Source: Myrica gale (lineage: Eukaryota > Streptophyta > Magnoliopsida > Fagales > Myricaceae). Taken from it: DNA of 64,000 nt. The notes below the pieces were generated by a model. That model was not told the origin of the DNA, made no database searches, and was given only the letters and a program-made list of their open reading frames with translations. A program made the position numbers and the translations under genes. Positions 47,092 to 58,500 of the stretch are shown here, piece after piece. Location: contig OZ005620.1 of NCBI GenBank assembly GCA_963930655.1, forward strand, positions 14,513,001 to 14,577,000, read 5' to 3'. Numbering within the stretch: the first letter of the stretch is position 1; each line of letters begins with the position of its first letter.

Positions 47092-48321
47092 TGTTGGAAC
47101 GCGGGATGGCAGCAAATAGGATTGTTGAATCAAAACAGCCCAAGCGTGCTACCTCCTTCAGATCCACGCACACAGATTCTTGTAGAGAGAGAAAATCTCA
47201 CGTTCAAAATGAATTCTCGTTTCTCAAATGAGTTTTTGAGCTATTTATAATGGTTTGACTCAGAACTCAATTGTGCTTATGCGTGTGATCTTTAGGGATC
47301 TCAAAATTCTGTCGTAGGATCATTATGAAAAACTCTTTTTCATTAAACGTCCTTTTATTTTTTAATTCAAATGTATGGGCTTCTAAAAATTGTGACAATG
47401 CCCATTAACATATAACAATTGACCCCCAAGATAATGAGATTGTTTTTGTGAAATCTTTTTTGCTAACAACTATATACTTATTTATACTCCCACCATACTA
47501 TATTTCACATGAGCTAATATGACCGGAATAATATCACCGATTAAGTCCCTAGCTCATATAATTCTTAATTCTCAGTCTGTACCTAGTTGGGCTTCCAAAA
47601 CTTTCCAAAATTATTTTCGCAAATATTTAATTAATATATAATATAAGTAAAAACCGTGAAAACAGATTTCACAAATTCTCGTTGTGTAGCGTTTTTATGT
47701 GAATCCAACAATATACAGAGACAATTAATATACTGCCTCATCAAGAGACTGGTGGATTTCATATTGAACAATTATACAAATTCACTTACTATGCACAAGA
47801 CCCAACATTATCTGGAACATTTGATCTACGAAGATTATCACCAAATGACTCAGTCAAAGCACAAGCACACAACAAGCAAACATGCATAACTCTCTCAGGT
47901 CTAAGGACAACATAAGCTAATTGTGTTGAATACCGTTCTCTACATCAGTGATCGTTTCCAGAAGGTATTCATCTTTGATCCAATTCAGTGCATGTACTCT
48001 TACATATCACCCGTTCGTCTGCTTAAGGTCACTACCTCAATGAAAGAGTTCATGATTCTATCTCCTAGAGGCATAACAAGTGTAGACCTATTTGTACCAT
48101 GTATCTCGATCTAAAACAAAGTGAGTCAACAAAGATCCGAAAAGTCATACTCCCCGCCTACAATTCATTAATCATTAGCTTGATTTTTCTATAATGTTGC
48201 TCAACAATATGACTTCTAATGTCATTGTATGTACCCAAAATAATATACAAATGATAAAACAATAACAATAATTATCTCATAATTATGCAAAAGGATTGAT
48301 TTTGAGGGCATACATCTAACA
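47092..48321 (-). repeat. 5' LTR of the copia element (1230 bp)
   Basis: On the minus strand it starts TGTTAGATGTATGCCC at 48321 and ends GTTCCAACA at 47092. Full-length partner of the shortened 3' LTR. Confidence 0.8.
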
Positions 48322-48470
48322 GTATAGGCGTTGATATGAGACATGCATACTTAACTTGTACATTGAAAAGGAATATTTTGATGTTCAAGTATGATTAATG
48401 TGATGTATATCATGAATGATATGTATGGGCGTTGACATGAGACATGCATACTTAATGTGTACTGTGAAGT
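48322..48470 (+). repeat. 101-bp tandem duplication beside the copia insertion
   Basis: GGCGTTGATATGAGACATGC near 48327 is repeated with one change near 48428, offset about 101 bp, and ATGCATACTTAA follows in both. It is host sequence next to the copia target site. Confidence 0.6.
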
Positions 48471-49144
48471 CGTGACAGTACTGTGCACAAGAGAATGTGT
48501 TCTCTTGCTGTGACATTCTGGCCTCTCCGTCGTACGCCGAAAGTTCTTTTGTTAGGATAACTCACTCTGGGAGTTTGAGACCATATTTTAAAGAAACTGA
48601 GTCTTTTCATTTACTTCCTTATTCTGTTGATATTTTATTGTTGAACGGGGTTTCTTCAATATTTCGTTCTTGTATCTGCTATTCTGTTGTACTAACCACT
48701 GACTTTAGCAGATGCATGAGGTTTATTTAGGCGAATTCATCAAAGCCATTAAGCGTGGCTTTATCACTTTGGAGTTGACTTTTCGTGTCTATGTCACACG
48801 TGACCTAGATGTTCTGATAGAGGGGCAAAGTCATAGGTGGATTACTCCGCACTCAGACAATTATGTCAATATCTCAGACCTGGATAACACTGATGATGAG
48901 GATTAGAGATCTTCGGTTTTTCTTATTTTTTTTGTTGTAGTCTTCCTTTTTGTAATGTAGTATATATATTATAGAAAGTTGATCCTCTTTTGTAATACCT
49001 TAGTATTAATAAAAGGTCCTACTTGTGGCTTTACTTAATATTTTGTTGCTATGTTAATCCTCCCATAGGCCGTAACCTCAATTATATAGCTGTGCTCATT
49101 ACTATAAGACAACGCTTGAGGTCTTCACGGTCCGGGCTATTATA

Positions 49145-52100
49145 CTGGGACATACTTTTGGTTTGGTTAAACCAAAGAAAGATGTGGTTGCACCACCACT
49201 GGGTTCTAAAGGTACCAGAGAGAGTTTTCAAATGTATTTTGAGTGTGGGCAGACATTGCAAGCGGCTGCAAAACCAGTTACACAGATGCTGGGTGCTGGG
49301 ACCAAAATGGGTCTAGAGGTTGAAGATGATCAACATGACGTTCCTTTGTCAAACGGCAGAAAATTACAAATGCAAACTTTGTCATTTTTCCTTTGAAATT
49401 TTTAAATGAAACATGTTTTTTTTTCTTCTGCTTCTCCAAACCCTAAATCATTAATCGAGTTTTAGTTTCTGGCAGCCATTTTCAACGAATGTGTTTTCCC
49501 TCTTCTCAATTCCCTCTCTCCTTCTCTCTCACATTTTTACTCCTTTTTGACCATTTGTTATGGCGTTTCGTCTCTTAAAATATTTTCTTGAAGTTTCTTA
49601 ATGATTTTATGCTCTTAATGTCCATTTTGGAGGGTGAGCGAAAGGACGTCGAGAGGATCTCGACCTAGAACGTTTAGACCAATCGTGAACCTTGTAAATA
49701 CTGTTTTCTTTGAGAAATTATAAACAATGAAAATATAATTTTTTATTCAGTGAATATATTTTTCATAAACTATTTTGTGAAAATAAGGTTTTCTTGGAAG
49801 ATTTTGTTATTCTGAAAACAAGTGTGGAATTTTGAAAGCATATTGAAATCCCTATATTTACCGTTATGAAATTATTTCTCAAAGATACTATGTTTTGCTG
49901 AATATAATTTTTGTTTTTTTTATTCTGTTATTATCTTTTATATTGTTTTCAAACCCCAATGCGATGTTCTGTTAATACTCTTGTTGGTATCAACGTACTA
50001 TTTTTTAGTGCACCCATTTTTCAGAGTGGTTTCTGTGTGGGTTTCTCTCTAGTTGACAGTTAGCGTGCGTGACTAAGTCTTAGTTGGCTAAACTCCACTT
50101 ACTATTGACTTAATCCGGTTGGGCGCTGATTAAGTAGTTGCAAAATTCTCCAACAATGATAAATGTGGCTTAATGTTAATGTCAATGGAGATTTTTCTAT
50201 AATATTGGTAAAGCTATTCTATTTTCTGTATTTCTGATCAAAGAAAAAAAATATTTTTATTCGTTTATTTTATTCAGTTGTCGAACTCACTTCGTTATAA
50301 TTTTTTCTAATTTTCAAAGATTTATGAAGAATGTGTTATGGGTCAGACTTAGATGGCATGCGAGTGTGAGTGGTTAAGAATATTATTATTTTGGAATTTG
50401 TTCAAATTTATGTTTTTAAGCATAAAATTCTTAATAATATTTTGTTTTGAATGAAGGAGATAAATTTATTTAAGCTGTTTTATTGAAAAGTCCGCTGCGC
50501 CACGTATAAAGACTGCTGACCGCGATTGAGCCCAATCGGAATGTTAATTCGTTCCTCTCTGACCCAGTTCATACTTACCCGTGCAGATTAGGAGTCCATA
50601 TCCATGGCCCACATGCTCCAAAAGCCTAATTCGGCCGAAAGAAACTTGTCAGTAACAGGTTAGCATATTCTATTAAATCTTTAAATTTTAGATTTAATAA
50701 ATTTTCATTTTTGAGATAATTAGGGCTGATAATTGTTCTAAAAATAAAATTTTGGATTAAAACCCTAAGGATTTATCAAAGGTTTAATTAGGCAAAGTCA
50801 CGTCTTTTGCAAAAAGTGCACACCTCGTTGGATCATCGAGCTTATTAGAATAGTTCGAAATCATATCGTAGCTTGAGGCCTTAGAAGAATTTGTATAGTA
50901 GATATTAAATGTGTTGTGTAATAATCTAATTAGTTGTGACCTTTTTTACTTTATTTTTAAGTTTGTATTAGAACATATGTGTGTTTCGGTATATTTTTTA
51001 TTTCTCTATTTTATGCATTTCATTTTTTAATAGATACATAGTTGTGTTTAATATTTATAATTGTTATCTCCACATTTTTAGAAGAAAAAAATGGCTATTA
51101 AAATCGGGATTGATGCCTCAAAAAAAAAAATATAGCATCAATTATAGAATGCAGAGACTACACATGTTAGATTGTGAAAGTAGCGGAAAATTCATTTTCA
51201 AAGTGAGTGGAGTAATTATATTATTTTTCTCGAAAAAATAACTAACAATGAAAATTGAAGAAAGCAGCGGAAAATTCATTTTCAAAGTTAGTGGAGTAAT
51301 TATATTATGTTTCTCAAAAAAATTACTAACGTTGAAAATTGAAATTTTGAACGCAATTCATGGATTTACATTTACTATTCTGAAATATTGGTACAAGCTT
51401 ACTGTATCTGAGTGCACTATTCAGGGAGTGGTTATTTTGTGTAGGTTTCTCTCTATCGTCAAGCGACTGCACGTTTGGGTTACGAACCCCAGATCTAGGT
51501 GATGTTCGTTTTGAGAAAAAATGTAGAATTTTAGATAAGTTGTGAATTTTTATGTTAAATAGTGTTTTATTGGTGTTTGTGTAAAGTGGAGAGAGAAATG
51601 ATTTGGTGTAATTGTTTAATAAAAAAGTATTGAAGTTATGTGAAAAAATATAGAGAGAGAAAATTTATGTTGAATAAAAAATTAAAAAGTTGTTGGAGAT
51701 TGTGTAAAATGTATTGATTTTTGTGTTTGAATTCGGAATATGTTCGGTGGTAGAATTGTGAATATACTTAGAATCTTGAAAAAATGGTGAAAACGAACAT
51801 ACCCCTAGTTGTACAAGAAGGAGAAAGCCAGTAAACTATACGCGACTTTTACACTTGGAAGTGCAATTTTATATTATATCTGTTTGTCGGTACCGAGTGG
51901 TGTATTCCGCAAGCTAAACAACTAGAGCACTGTGCTCATTTGATTAGCGAAGATAGCATTATCATATTTATGTATTTTGTTCGTCTGATTTTAAATTAAG
52001 TGAAACAACGCGTTTTATTTACTCGGAATGTAGTTAAATTCTTAGCTAATTTGATTACTGTTCTAAAATTAAGTTGTGAAAGTAGTGGGAAAATTTATTT

Positions 52101-52870
52101 TCAAAGCAAGTCAACTAACCGGATTATCGATAAAAAGTTCTCATAAAATTAATGAATGATGGAATTTGGAAGGCATACTGAAATATGTTTAATTCATGGA
52201 TTTGCTGTTATGAAATTCTTTCGCAAAATATTGTTTTCTGCTGAATATAATTTCTCTGTTTCTGTTACTGAATTTTGTTATTATCTATTATACGATTTTC
52301 AAACCATGAGGCGATGTTCTATTACTAATACTGTTATAGTTGCTGTGTGGGTACCAACTTACTATTACTGAGTGCACCCATTCTACGGAGTGATTTTTGC
52401 ATGAGTTTTCTCTCTAGTGCACACTTAGCGTTTGTTGCTAATTCTTAGTAAAGCAAACTCCACTTGTTGTTGGTTTAACCTGGTTGGCCACTAGTTAAGT
52501 ATTCTGTAATATTGGTAAAATTATTCTTACAAATTTTTGCATTATTTTATTTAAATTGTTTATTTTATTCTCTGCTTACTGAGTCTTTGAACTTCTTTCG
52601 TTAATATTTTATTATATTCATAAAATTTTGAGGAGCATGTCGATGATCAAGCTTAGGTGCATGCGAGCGGGGATAGATTAGAAAAGTTTTATTAGATACA
52701 AGAACTTTGATTTGTTAAGAGATTCTATTTAAGTTATTGTTTTTAAACATGAAAACTATATTGGTGTTTATTTTTGAGTATATGAAATGGATTTTGTTTA
52801 TTCCTTAAAAGTTATTTTAATTCTAAGAAAAAAGTCTATTGTTTTACCCTGTTGGGTCTGGGGTGTGACA
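49145..52870 (+). repeat. Diverged direct repeats, LTR-like
   Basis: About 49795-50470 and 52140-52835 are diverged copies of one unit (shared order: GCTGAATATAATTT, CGATGTTCT, AGTGCACCCATT, GGTTTCTCTCTAG-like, AACTCCACTTNNT, ATGCGAGCG). A third, partial copy is near 51340-51480. The block ends GGGTCTGGGGTGTGACA at 52870, a typical LTR end. The start of that LTR was not found. No gene is present. Confidence 0.5.
51170..51345 (+). repeat. 84-bp tandem duplication
   Basis: Two units offset 84 bp, with GCGGAAAATTCATTTTCAAA at 51183 and 51267. A more diverged third occurrence of the phrase is near 52083. Confidence 0.8.
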
Positions 52871-52889
52871 CTGAGTTTGTCTTTGACAA

Positions 52890-53232
52890 AAAGGGATATG
52901 AGGTAGTCAAATCGCGTATGTATTAGAAAATGTGATGTACATATAAAATCATAGTTTTATAAGAAAAATGTTTCTATTTCAGCTATTCACATGTCTTATG
53001 ATAAATATATTTCTTATTTATGGCATTTGCGATTGGGTCACATAAATAAAAATAAAATGCTCAAAATGATTAATAATGGACTCATCCCTCAACCTAAGAT
53101 TGATAATTTTGATATTTGTGAATCATGTATCAAAAGGGAAAATGATAAGTAAAGCATTTGCAAAGCATTGGAAAATCATGAGAATTACTTGAAGTCATTC
53201 ATTCTGACATGTGTGGACCGTTGAGAATTAAA
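52890..53232 (+). pseudogene. Copia GAG-pre-integrase fragment
   Basis: Plus-strand reading gives YLWHLRLGHINKNKMLKMIN, PQPKIDNFDICESCIKREND and, after a stop, LLEVIHSDMCGPLR. These are the GAG-pre-integrase domain and the first residues of the integrase core of Ty1/copia. Nothing more of the element is seen to the right; to the left it abuts an LTR end at 52870. Confidence 0.8.
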
Positions 53233-55559
53233 ACACAGAGGAATAAAATATTTTAGCATCCACCTTATGCCTTGCGACATTGCAACTTACTTTCCGTTTT
53301 GATCCCTCGAATGGAAGCATGATACATACCATCACACAGTTTTGCTTTGGGTGACTTCTCCAAAATGACTTTTGATGTAGCAATTCTATCTTGTTTCTCC
53401 ATGTTCGACTGCGGTTCTTTTCCACTCTAATGGAACTCCTTCGGAACGACGTGTTTTAGCTAGTTATTTAGGGTTTTTTCTTTTCTCCCCTCTTCAGCCT
53501 CCTGTCAGCCACTGCCCCTCCTCTCTTTGCTGCAGGTAGGCCCGCAGCTCTCCTTCAGCCGCACCACCCTTTGCAACAAACGGCTACAACACTTCATGTC
53601 TCTCTTTCTCTCTCTCTAGTTTTGTTGCGATTTGCTTTTGGGTTTGTGGATCACTGGATTTAGTTGAGATTTGTGACGATTTGGGTTTGTAGTTTGTGGC
53701 GATTTAGTTTGTGTATTATGGATTTGTTGTGATCTGTTTCGATTTGGATTGTTGATTTGTGCGATTTGTATTTTTTTTTGTGATTTATAGATCTCCGGTG
53801 TAGGTGGCGGTAACCGCTACAGCCACCGTTAGGAGCCGGTTTCTTCCCTTAACTGTGGCAGGGGCAGTGTCCATTTTTGGACAACCGCCCATAGCGGTGG
53901 TGGTGGCGGTGGAGGGCATAACCGTCACCGCCACCGGTTATGCACATCTCTATTCCGAAGTTTTCCTGCTACTCAACTATCAAGCTCCCTCGAGCTGATA
54001 ATACTGTGGCTCATCAAGTCGCAGCCTCGGCTACCGCCCTTTCTTTTGTTGGCGAAGCCCCCCGCTCTTTTCTCATTGGTCTGTGGAAGTTTAATGGGAC
54101 CAAAGAAAAAAATGTAACTTACACCTGTGGTGATAATTTCAGCGGTTGTGCAACAGAAAGATAGAGAAACACATGAATCAAGGGATCAACTATGGACCAA
54201 ATATACAGAGCCGTCATATGTTGTTCTCGACGCGTGTAAAGGTCGTCTCAGCCGCCGCTAGAAAACCACCACATTAATTTTTGAGGACTTGTTCGTCTTT
54301 GTGACTCACCCGATCGCAAACATATTCATCCAGAGCATGTTTTGCAACTGCGAAGTATGAGAACATTGACGTATTTAGGAGGCAGTCTAAAGCTTCACGT
54401 TCGAATACACACTTCTTGCTCCATACAAAGGCAAAGACTAAAAAGCTTGCATGAACAGGGACTTATAATAATATACCTTTAAGAGTATAATTATGGCCAC
54501 TATTAGAGTCCATGCGCACGGCACGATCAATGAGGGAGGGTAGTGGACAGTAATTATTACGGCTACGGCCTACGAACAGAGTTCATATGCCCACTGACAT
54601 ACACCTAGCAATTAGCATCACTTGTGGAAACAGAAGCACAACTACAATGAAATGAAACCATATACTTGCTCAACAACGTTCCCCCTCCCCCACCCCCAAG
54701 GATGTTAATCAAATGGTACGATCATCCCTCCGATGATGTTAGTCCACCGGGAATGAACTTGACCCTCGTGCAGATTCTCCTTTTCCACGCCCGCCAGTCT
54801 CAACTTTCAGAACGAAAGACGGACTAACCTACTATATAAATTTATGAAAAAAGTCGGTGGGATGTGACAAACATAAAGCAGATTTAGTGCGGTAAGGACG
54901 GACGCGTAAGATCATCCCTGGAAGTTCGTGACGGATGAAATGATTACAACAGCAACACCGTCGAGCAATGCAAAACATGCTACTCACTACTTTCTCCTCG
55001 AGGTTATATAAAGCTGTACAAGATATTTTAACACATTCTTCATTTTCTTTTTCCCTAAGCATATATCTAATTCAATCACAGACCACCGGTTCAAACAGTC
55101 ATACCAAAACCTCGCCCTTGTACAACTTCTGATTAGTTAATGCGCTCAAGGAATTCAAAAGATATGTCGAAGTGGCACTTGTAATCAGCTTTATTTTGTG
55201 TGAAAATGCTATGTTTCCATACGCTCACCAACTTATATCACTGAAACGAATTGTTCTCCTATTTAGCATCAATAAAGGCACACCATTTGAGAATGTAAAT
55301 TAAATAATCTCAAAAGACAAGCACAAAACAACCAAAAAATAAAAACAGCTCCAACATTACTCAAAAGACAATCATACACGTCGAGATCTTTGGAGAGTAT
55401 ATTACAGCCATAACATCTTGTTTTCATTGTCGACTACACTGCCACATTACACTCAATCCACAACTACAGGATTCTAGTCCTTTGAGAAAGCAAGGGAGAG
55501 GTGTTAAATGGAAAGGGGGGGGGGGGGGCGCGAAGGAGAGTAAGAGATGCATGTCTTAC
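53233..55559. other. Repeat remains and 3' flank of the SR45 gene
   Basis: 53792-53955 is a GC-rich block of GGTGGCGGT/ACCGCCACC words, ending CCGGTTATGCACATCTCT, similar in style to 430-612 and probably a MITE fragment. 53970-54090 might be the tail of a LINE-type RNase H (NTVAHQVAASATALSF), but this is weak. From about 55100 to 55559 the sequence should be the 3' UTR and terminator of the minus-strand SR45 gene. Confidence 0.4.
55190..55195 (-). terminator. Candidate poly(A) signal of the SR45 gene
   Basis: AATAAA on the minus strand, about 365 bases after the stop codon. Plant poly(A) signals are loose, so this is only a candidate. Confidence 0.3.
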
Positions 55560-58500
55560 CTATGGTTTACGAGGTGGTACTGGTGAACTACTACGGCTGC
55601 TGTTGCTAGTGCTTCTTTCTTTCATAGGCCTGCATATTTAGCGACCTCAAATCAAACTAAACTAAATCTATGAACGAATGAAATAGTTAAAGCTGCTAAT
55701 AACAGCCCCAAATAGAGGTTACATTTAGCTTAAGAAAACATCTAATATGATCTATGTTTGCTGTAGCACAAGCCTTAATTAAAAACTAAGGATAAATTGA
55801 ATGAGGGCAGCATCAATACAAGAGAAAGGTGCTTAAACAAACATCAAGTACCCCTTCCAGAGTAACATTATTGGTCTATTACTAGGCATGCACCAGTTAA
55901 CTAATAAGTTAATTTACAATCTGACAACACGAATGCCATGCTGTGACTTTCTTTAAGTTGGTTCTTTTTTTTGGTTTTGAGTTTTTTTTTTCCAAGCTTG
56001 GTTTGAGTATTTTAATTTGATTATTTGTGAGTCAATTATTCCACTCCCAAAATATTGGTGTTACTACTCCCCCCCCCCCCCTCCCAGAAACGGGTAAAGA
56101 GGGACCTATTCTGATAAAAAGAAGGAAAGTGTGCGACGAATATTTCAACTAAAAATGCACCACATTCATTAATATATCCCACATTTGTACTGAACCAAAC
56201 TTGTATCTAATTTTCATGCATAAGAGAATAGAAAGAAAGAAAAAAACACAAAATACCCCGGGCATAAAATGGGCACGCCAAAAGTGAGCAGTAATGTTCC
56301 ATATTAGTATAGATCTAGCTCAAATAAAACCCCTCTCTCCACCGTAGTTGAACAATATTCTACTGCATGCAAGTCAAAAGATTTTGTTAAGGATTTTACA
56401 ACATACATGTGTCCAACCACATTGGTGCCAACTTAGGATATTTGCTACTACTAAACTGACAAATGTCAACCAGGAGAGGAGGATTAGTGAACCAATGTAC
56501 CTAAAACAACCGTAACTTTGACACTGTCAATGGGAACCCACTTATGATACTTCTTAGTTCTATTGATGTGGAATATTCACCAAAAATGATGCCAACTTAG
56601 GATCTCGTTTCAGCTATAACTAAAGTGGCTACTTTAAAATACACCAAGATGGGCAAAGCAACAATCAATTTCATGCAAACTTGAAAACAAAATCACACCG
56701 TATTATTGTTCACAACCTTTGGCGGCAGAAATGTATTCTTGAGTGAAAGCCATAAAAGACAGGCATAATCTCAATAAAAATAATGATGCCACTTGAAGAC
56801 AAAAGACGGTTCAATATATACATAAAAAACAAAAGGAATAAAAAAAAACCTGACAGATTATGAAACTCCATTGCTAAAAGATTATGGAGCACCAATCCTA
56901 ACCACCAGTTCCAGATCTACAGAAGTGTTGCCAAATAAAGGATGTTGGTGACACAAAAAACCGTGGAACGGACATTATGACTAAAGCATTCAAGGTTACA
57001 AACAGGTACACAAAGAAGAAAGGGATTTTTTCCTCTTTTTCCTATTTTTCAAAGACTTTTCGTATTTTCTTTTAGGGAGAGGGGGTTGATATTTTATTTA
57101 CTGTACCACCAACGAATTTTGAGACTACTCTCGATTGTTTTTAAAGTTCCTTGGAACCATTATAAAGCTCAATTTCACCTAATGAGGTCTCAATGTGATA
57201 TTTGGCTCTTATAAAGCTCATTCTTCATTCCTTCCTCTTTCACACTCCAAGAGGAATTTGGGGTACCATTGTCTCCCTTTTATACCTTTGACATCCTCAA
57301 CAAGGCCACCATCCCCCCTTGGTAGTTACTAAACTTATGGCTTTGATGCCATCTTTAATGCCCCAAGGAAGCACTAGCAAATCTACAGTTTGACTTTGAA
57401 AGTACTAGAGGTTGCTTTTGAAACCCTTATAATCATTATAAGATCCAGTTCCACCTAATAAAATCTCAATGTGAGACTTGGCCCTTATAGAGCTCATTTC
57501 TAATTCGGTCTTCTCTCCCACGCCATGTAGAATTCAGGGTATGATAGATACCTCCACTTAGTTACTTCTCCAAGCACGTATCGACAAATTAGACTACCAA
57601 AACCATTGTACTCCCTCCATCTCAACTTGAGTTTCCTTAGAAAACTAACCTATGAATCACCTGAAAATAAAAGGAAAATCATCTTGCAAGATCTCTCTTC
57701 CACTCACACCAAAGACATTTAAAAGAATGATGACACTCCAGAATTTTATCTTGGACATACAACCAGATGGAAAATATTCAAAAGTCATGTATCTAAGTTC
57801 ATAAGAAATGAACCAGAAAGAAATCAGATTCAACAAGATGGAAAAAAAAAATTACATGCATGAGATAACAAACACAACATGAAAAGGGTAAAGAAAATTC
57901 CATTCAAACAAAAGTCAAGCAAAACTATTCAGATGGAGAATAAAAGTAACATTCCATGGAGAGAAATTACCTTCTTGGACTGCGACTCCTTGATCTCCGG
58001 GCACCCTGTTATAGTTGGAAAGTATGAAGTTGTCCCAAATATTTAGCAATATATATACTATTTCAAACTAAAACTAACAGACACAAACCTTGCGTGGATT
58101 AGGTGATTCAGAGTAGGATGATGACCTCCTACGTCTTGTCACTGGTGCTCGACCTCTGTTTTAGACAAAACAACATTAAAAGACATGTTTAAGTAAATAA
58201 AAACTGGAAGAGCGCAATATAGCCTACAGGGCGTAACAGTACTTTACAATACTCAATTAGAATAAAGAGTGAGTTGGAGTTCAAATAATCTACCTCTCCA
58301 CCTCAGCACCTAGAGCCTTATGTAAGACACAAAAATCAGCATAGCATCATAAAAACAAGACATGCAAATCTTAGAAAATTTGACACTAAATTCAGGACAG
58401 AAGAGCCTAGCTGTTAAAAAGAAACACTGGAATTGTCTGACGACAAAATAACATTAATCCCGACTGTCTTTTGGCTAGGCTGAGATTGGCCACTATCCCA

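Larger units (their letters stand above)
43247..48321 (-). mobile_element. Ty1/copia retrotransposon with both LTRs, internally rearranged
   Basis: 5' LTR 48321-47092, primer binding site 47089-47077, and 3' LTR 43754-43247 are all recognisable on the minus strand. The flanks GTATG (43242-43246) and GTATA (48322-48326) form a target duplication with one change. Only the RT and RNase H part of pol remains (about 45360-43949). Gag, protease and integrase are absent; their place is taken by the 3' end of another copia element in the opposite orientation (45470-46786). Not autonomous. Confidence 0.8.
41896..49144 (+). mobile_element. Probable solo LTR (about 2.2 kb) interrupted by a copia element
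   Basis: The left end, TGCCATACCCCGAGC at 41896, and the right end, GGTCCGGGCTATTATA at 49144, look like worn LTR termini; flanks CAGGG (41891-41895) and CTGGG (49145-49149) agree at 4 of 5 bases. Removing the copia element at 43247-48321 leaves about 2.17 kb without pol genes. A small acidic-tailed open frame ending DDED near 48906 lies where the LTR at 2986-6380 has one ending DEDED. The right terminus lacks the expected CA, so the border is tentative. Confidence 0.4.

Noticed and set aside
41896-52870. One large LTR from 41896 to the GTGTGACA end at 52870
   Set aside because: Flanking 5-mers agree at only 3 of 5 bases and the length would be about 5.9 kb after removing copia; the border at 49144 gives a better duplication and a more usual size.
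53804-53998. 64-residue Ala/Val/Thr-rich plus-strand frame
   Set aside because: Translation of a GC-rich repeat, not a protein family.
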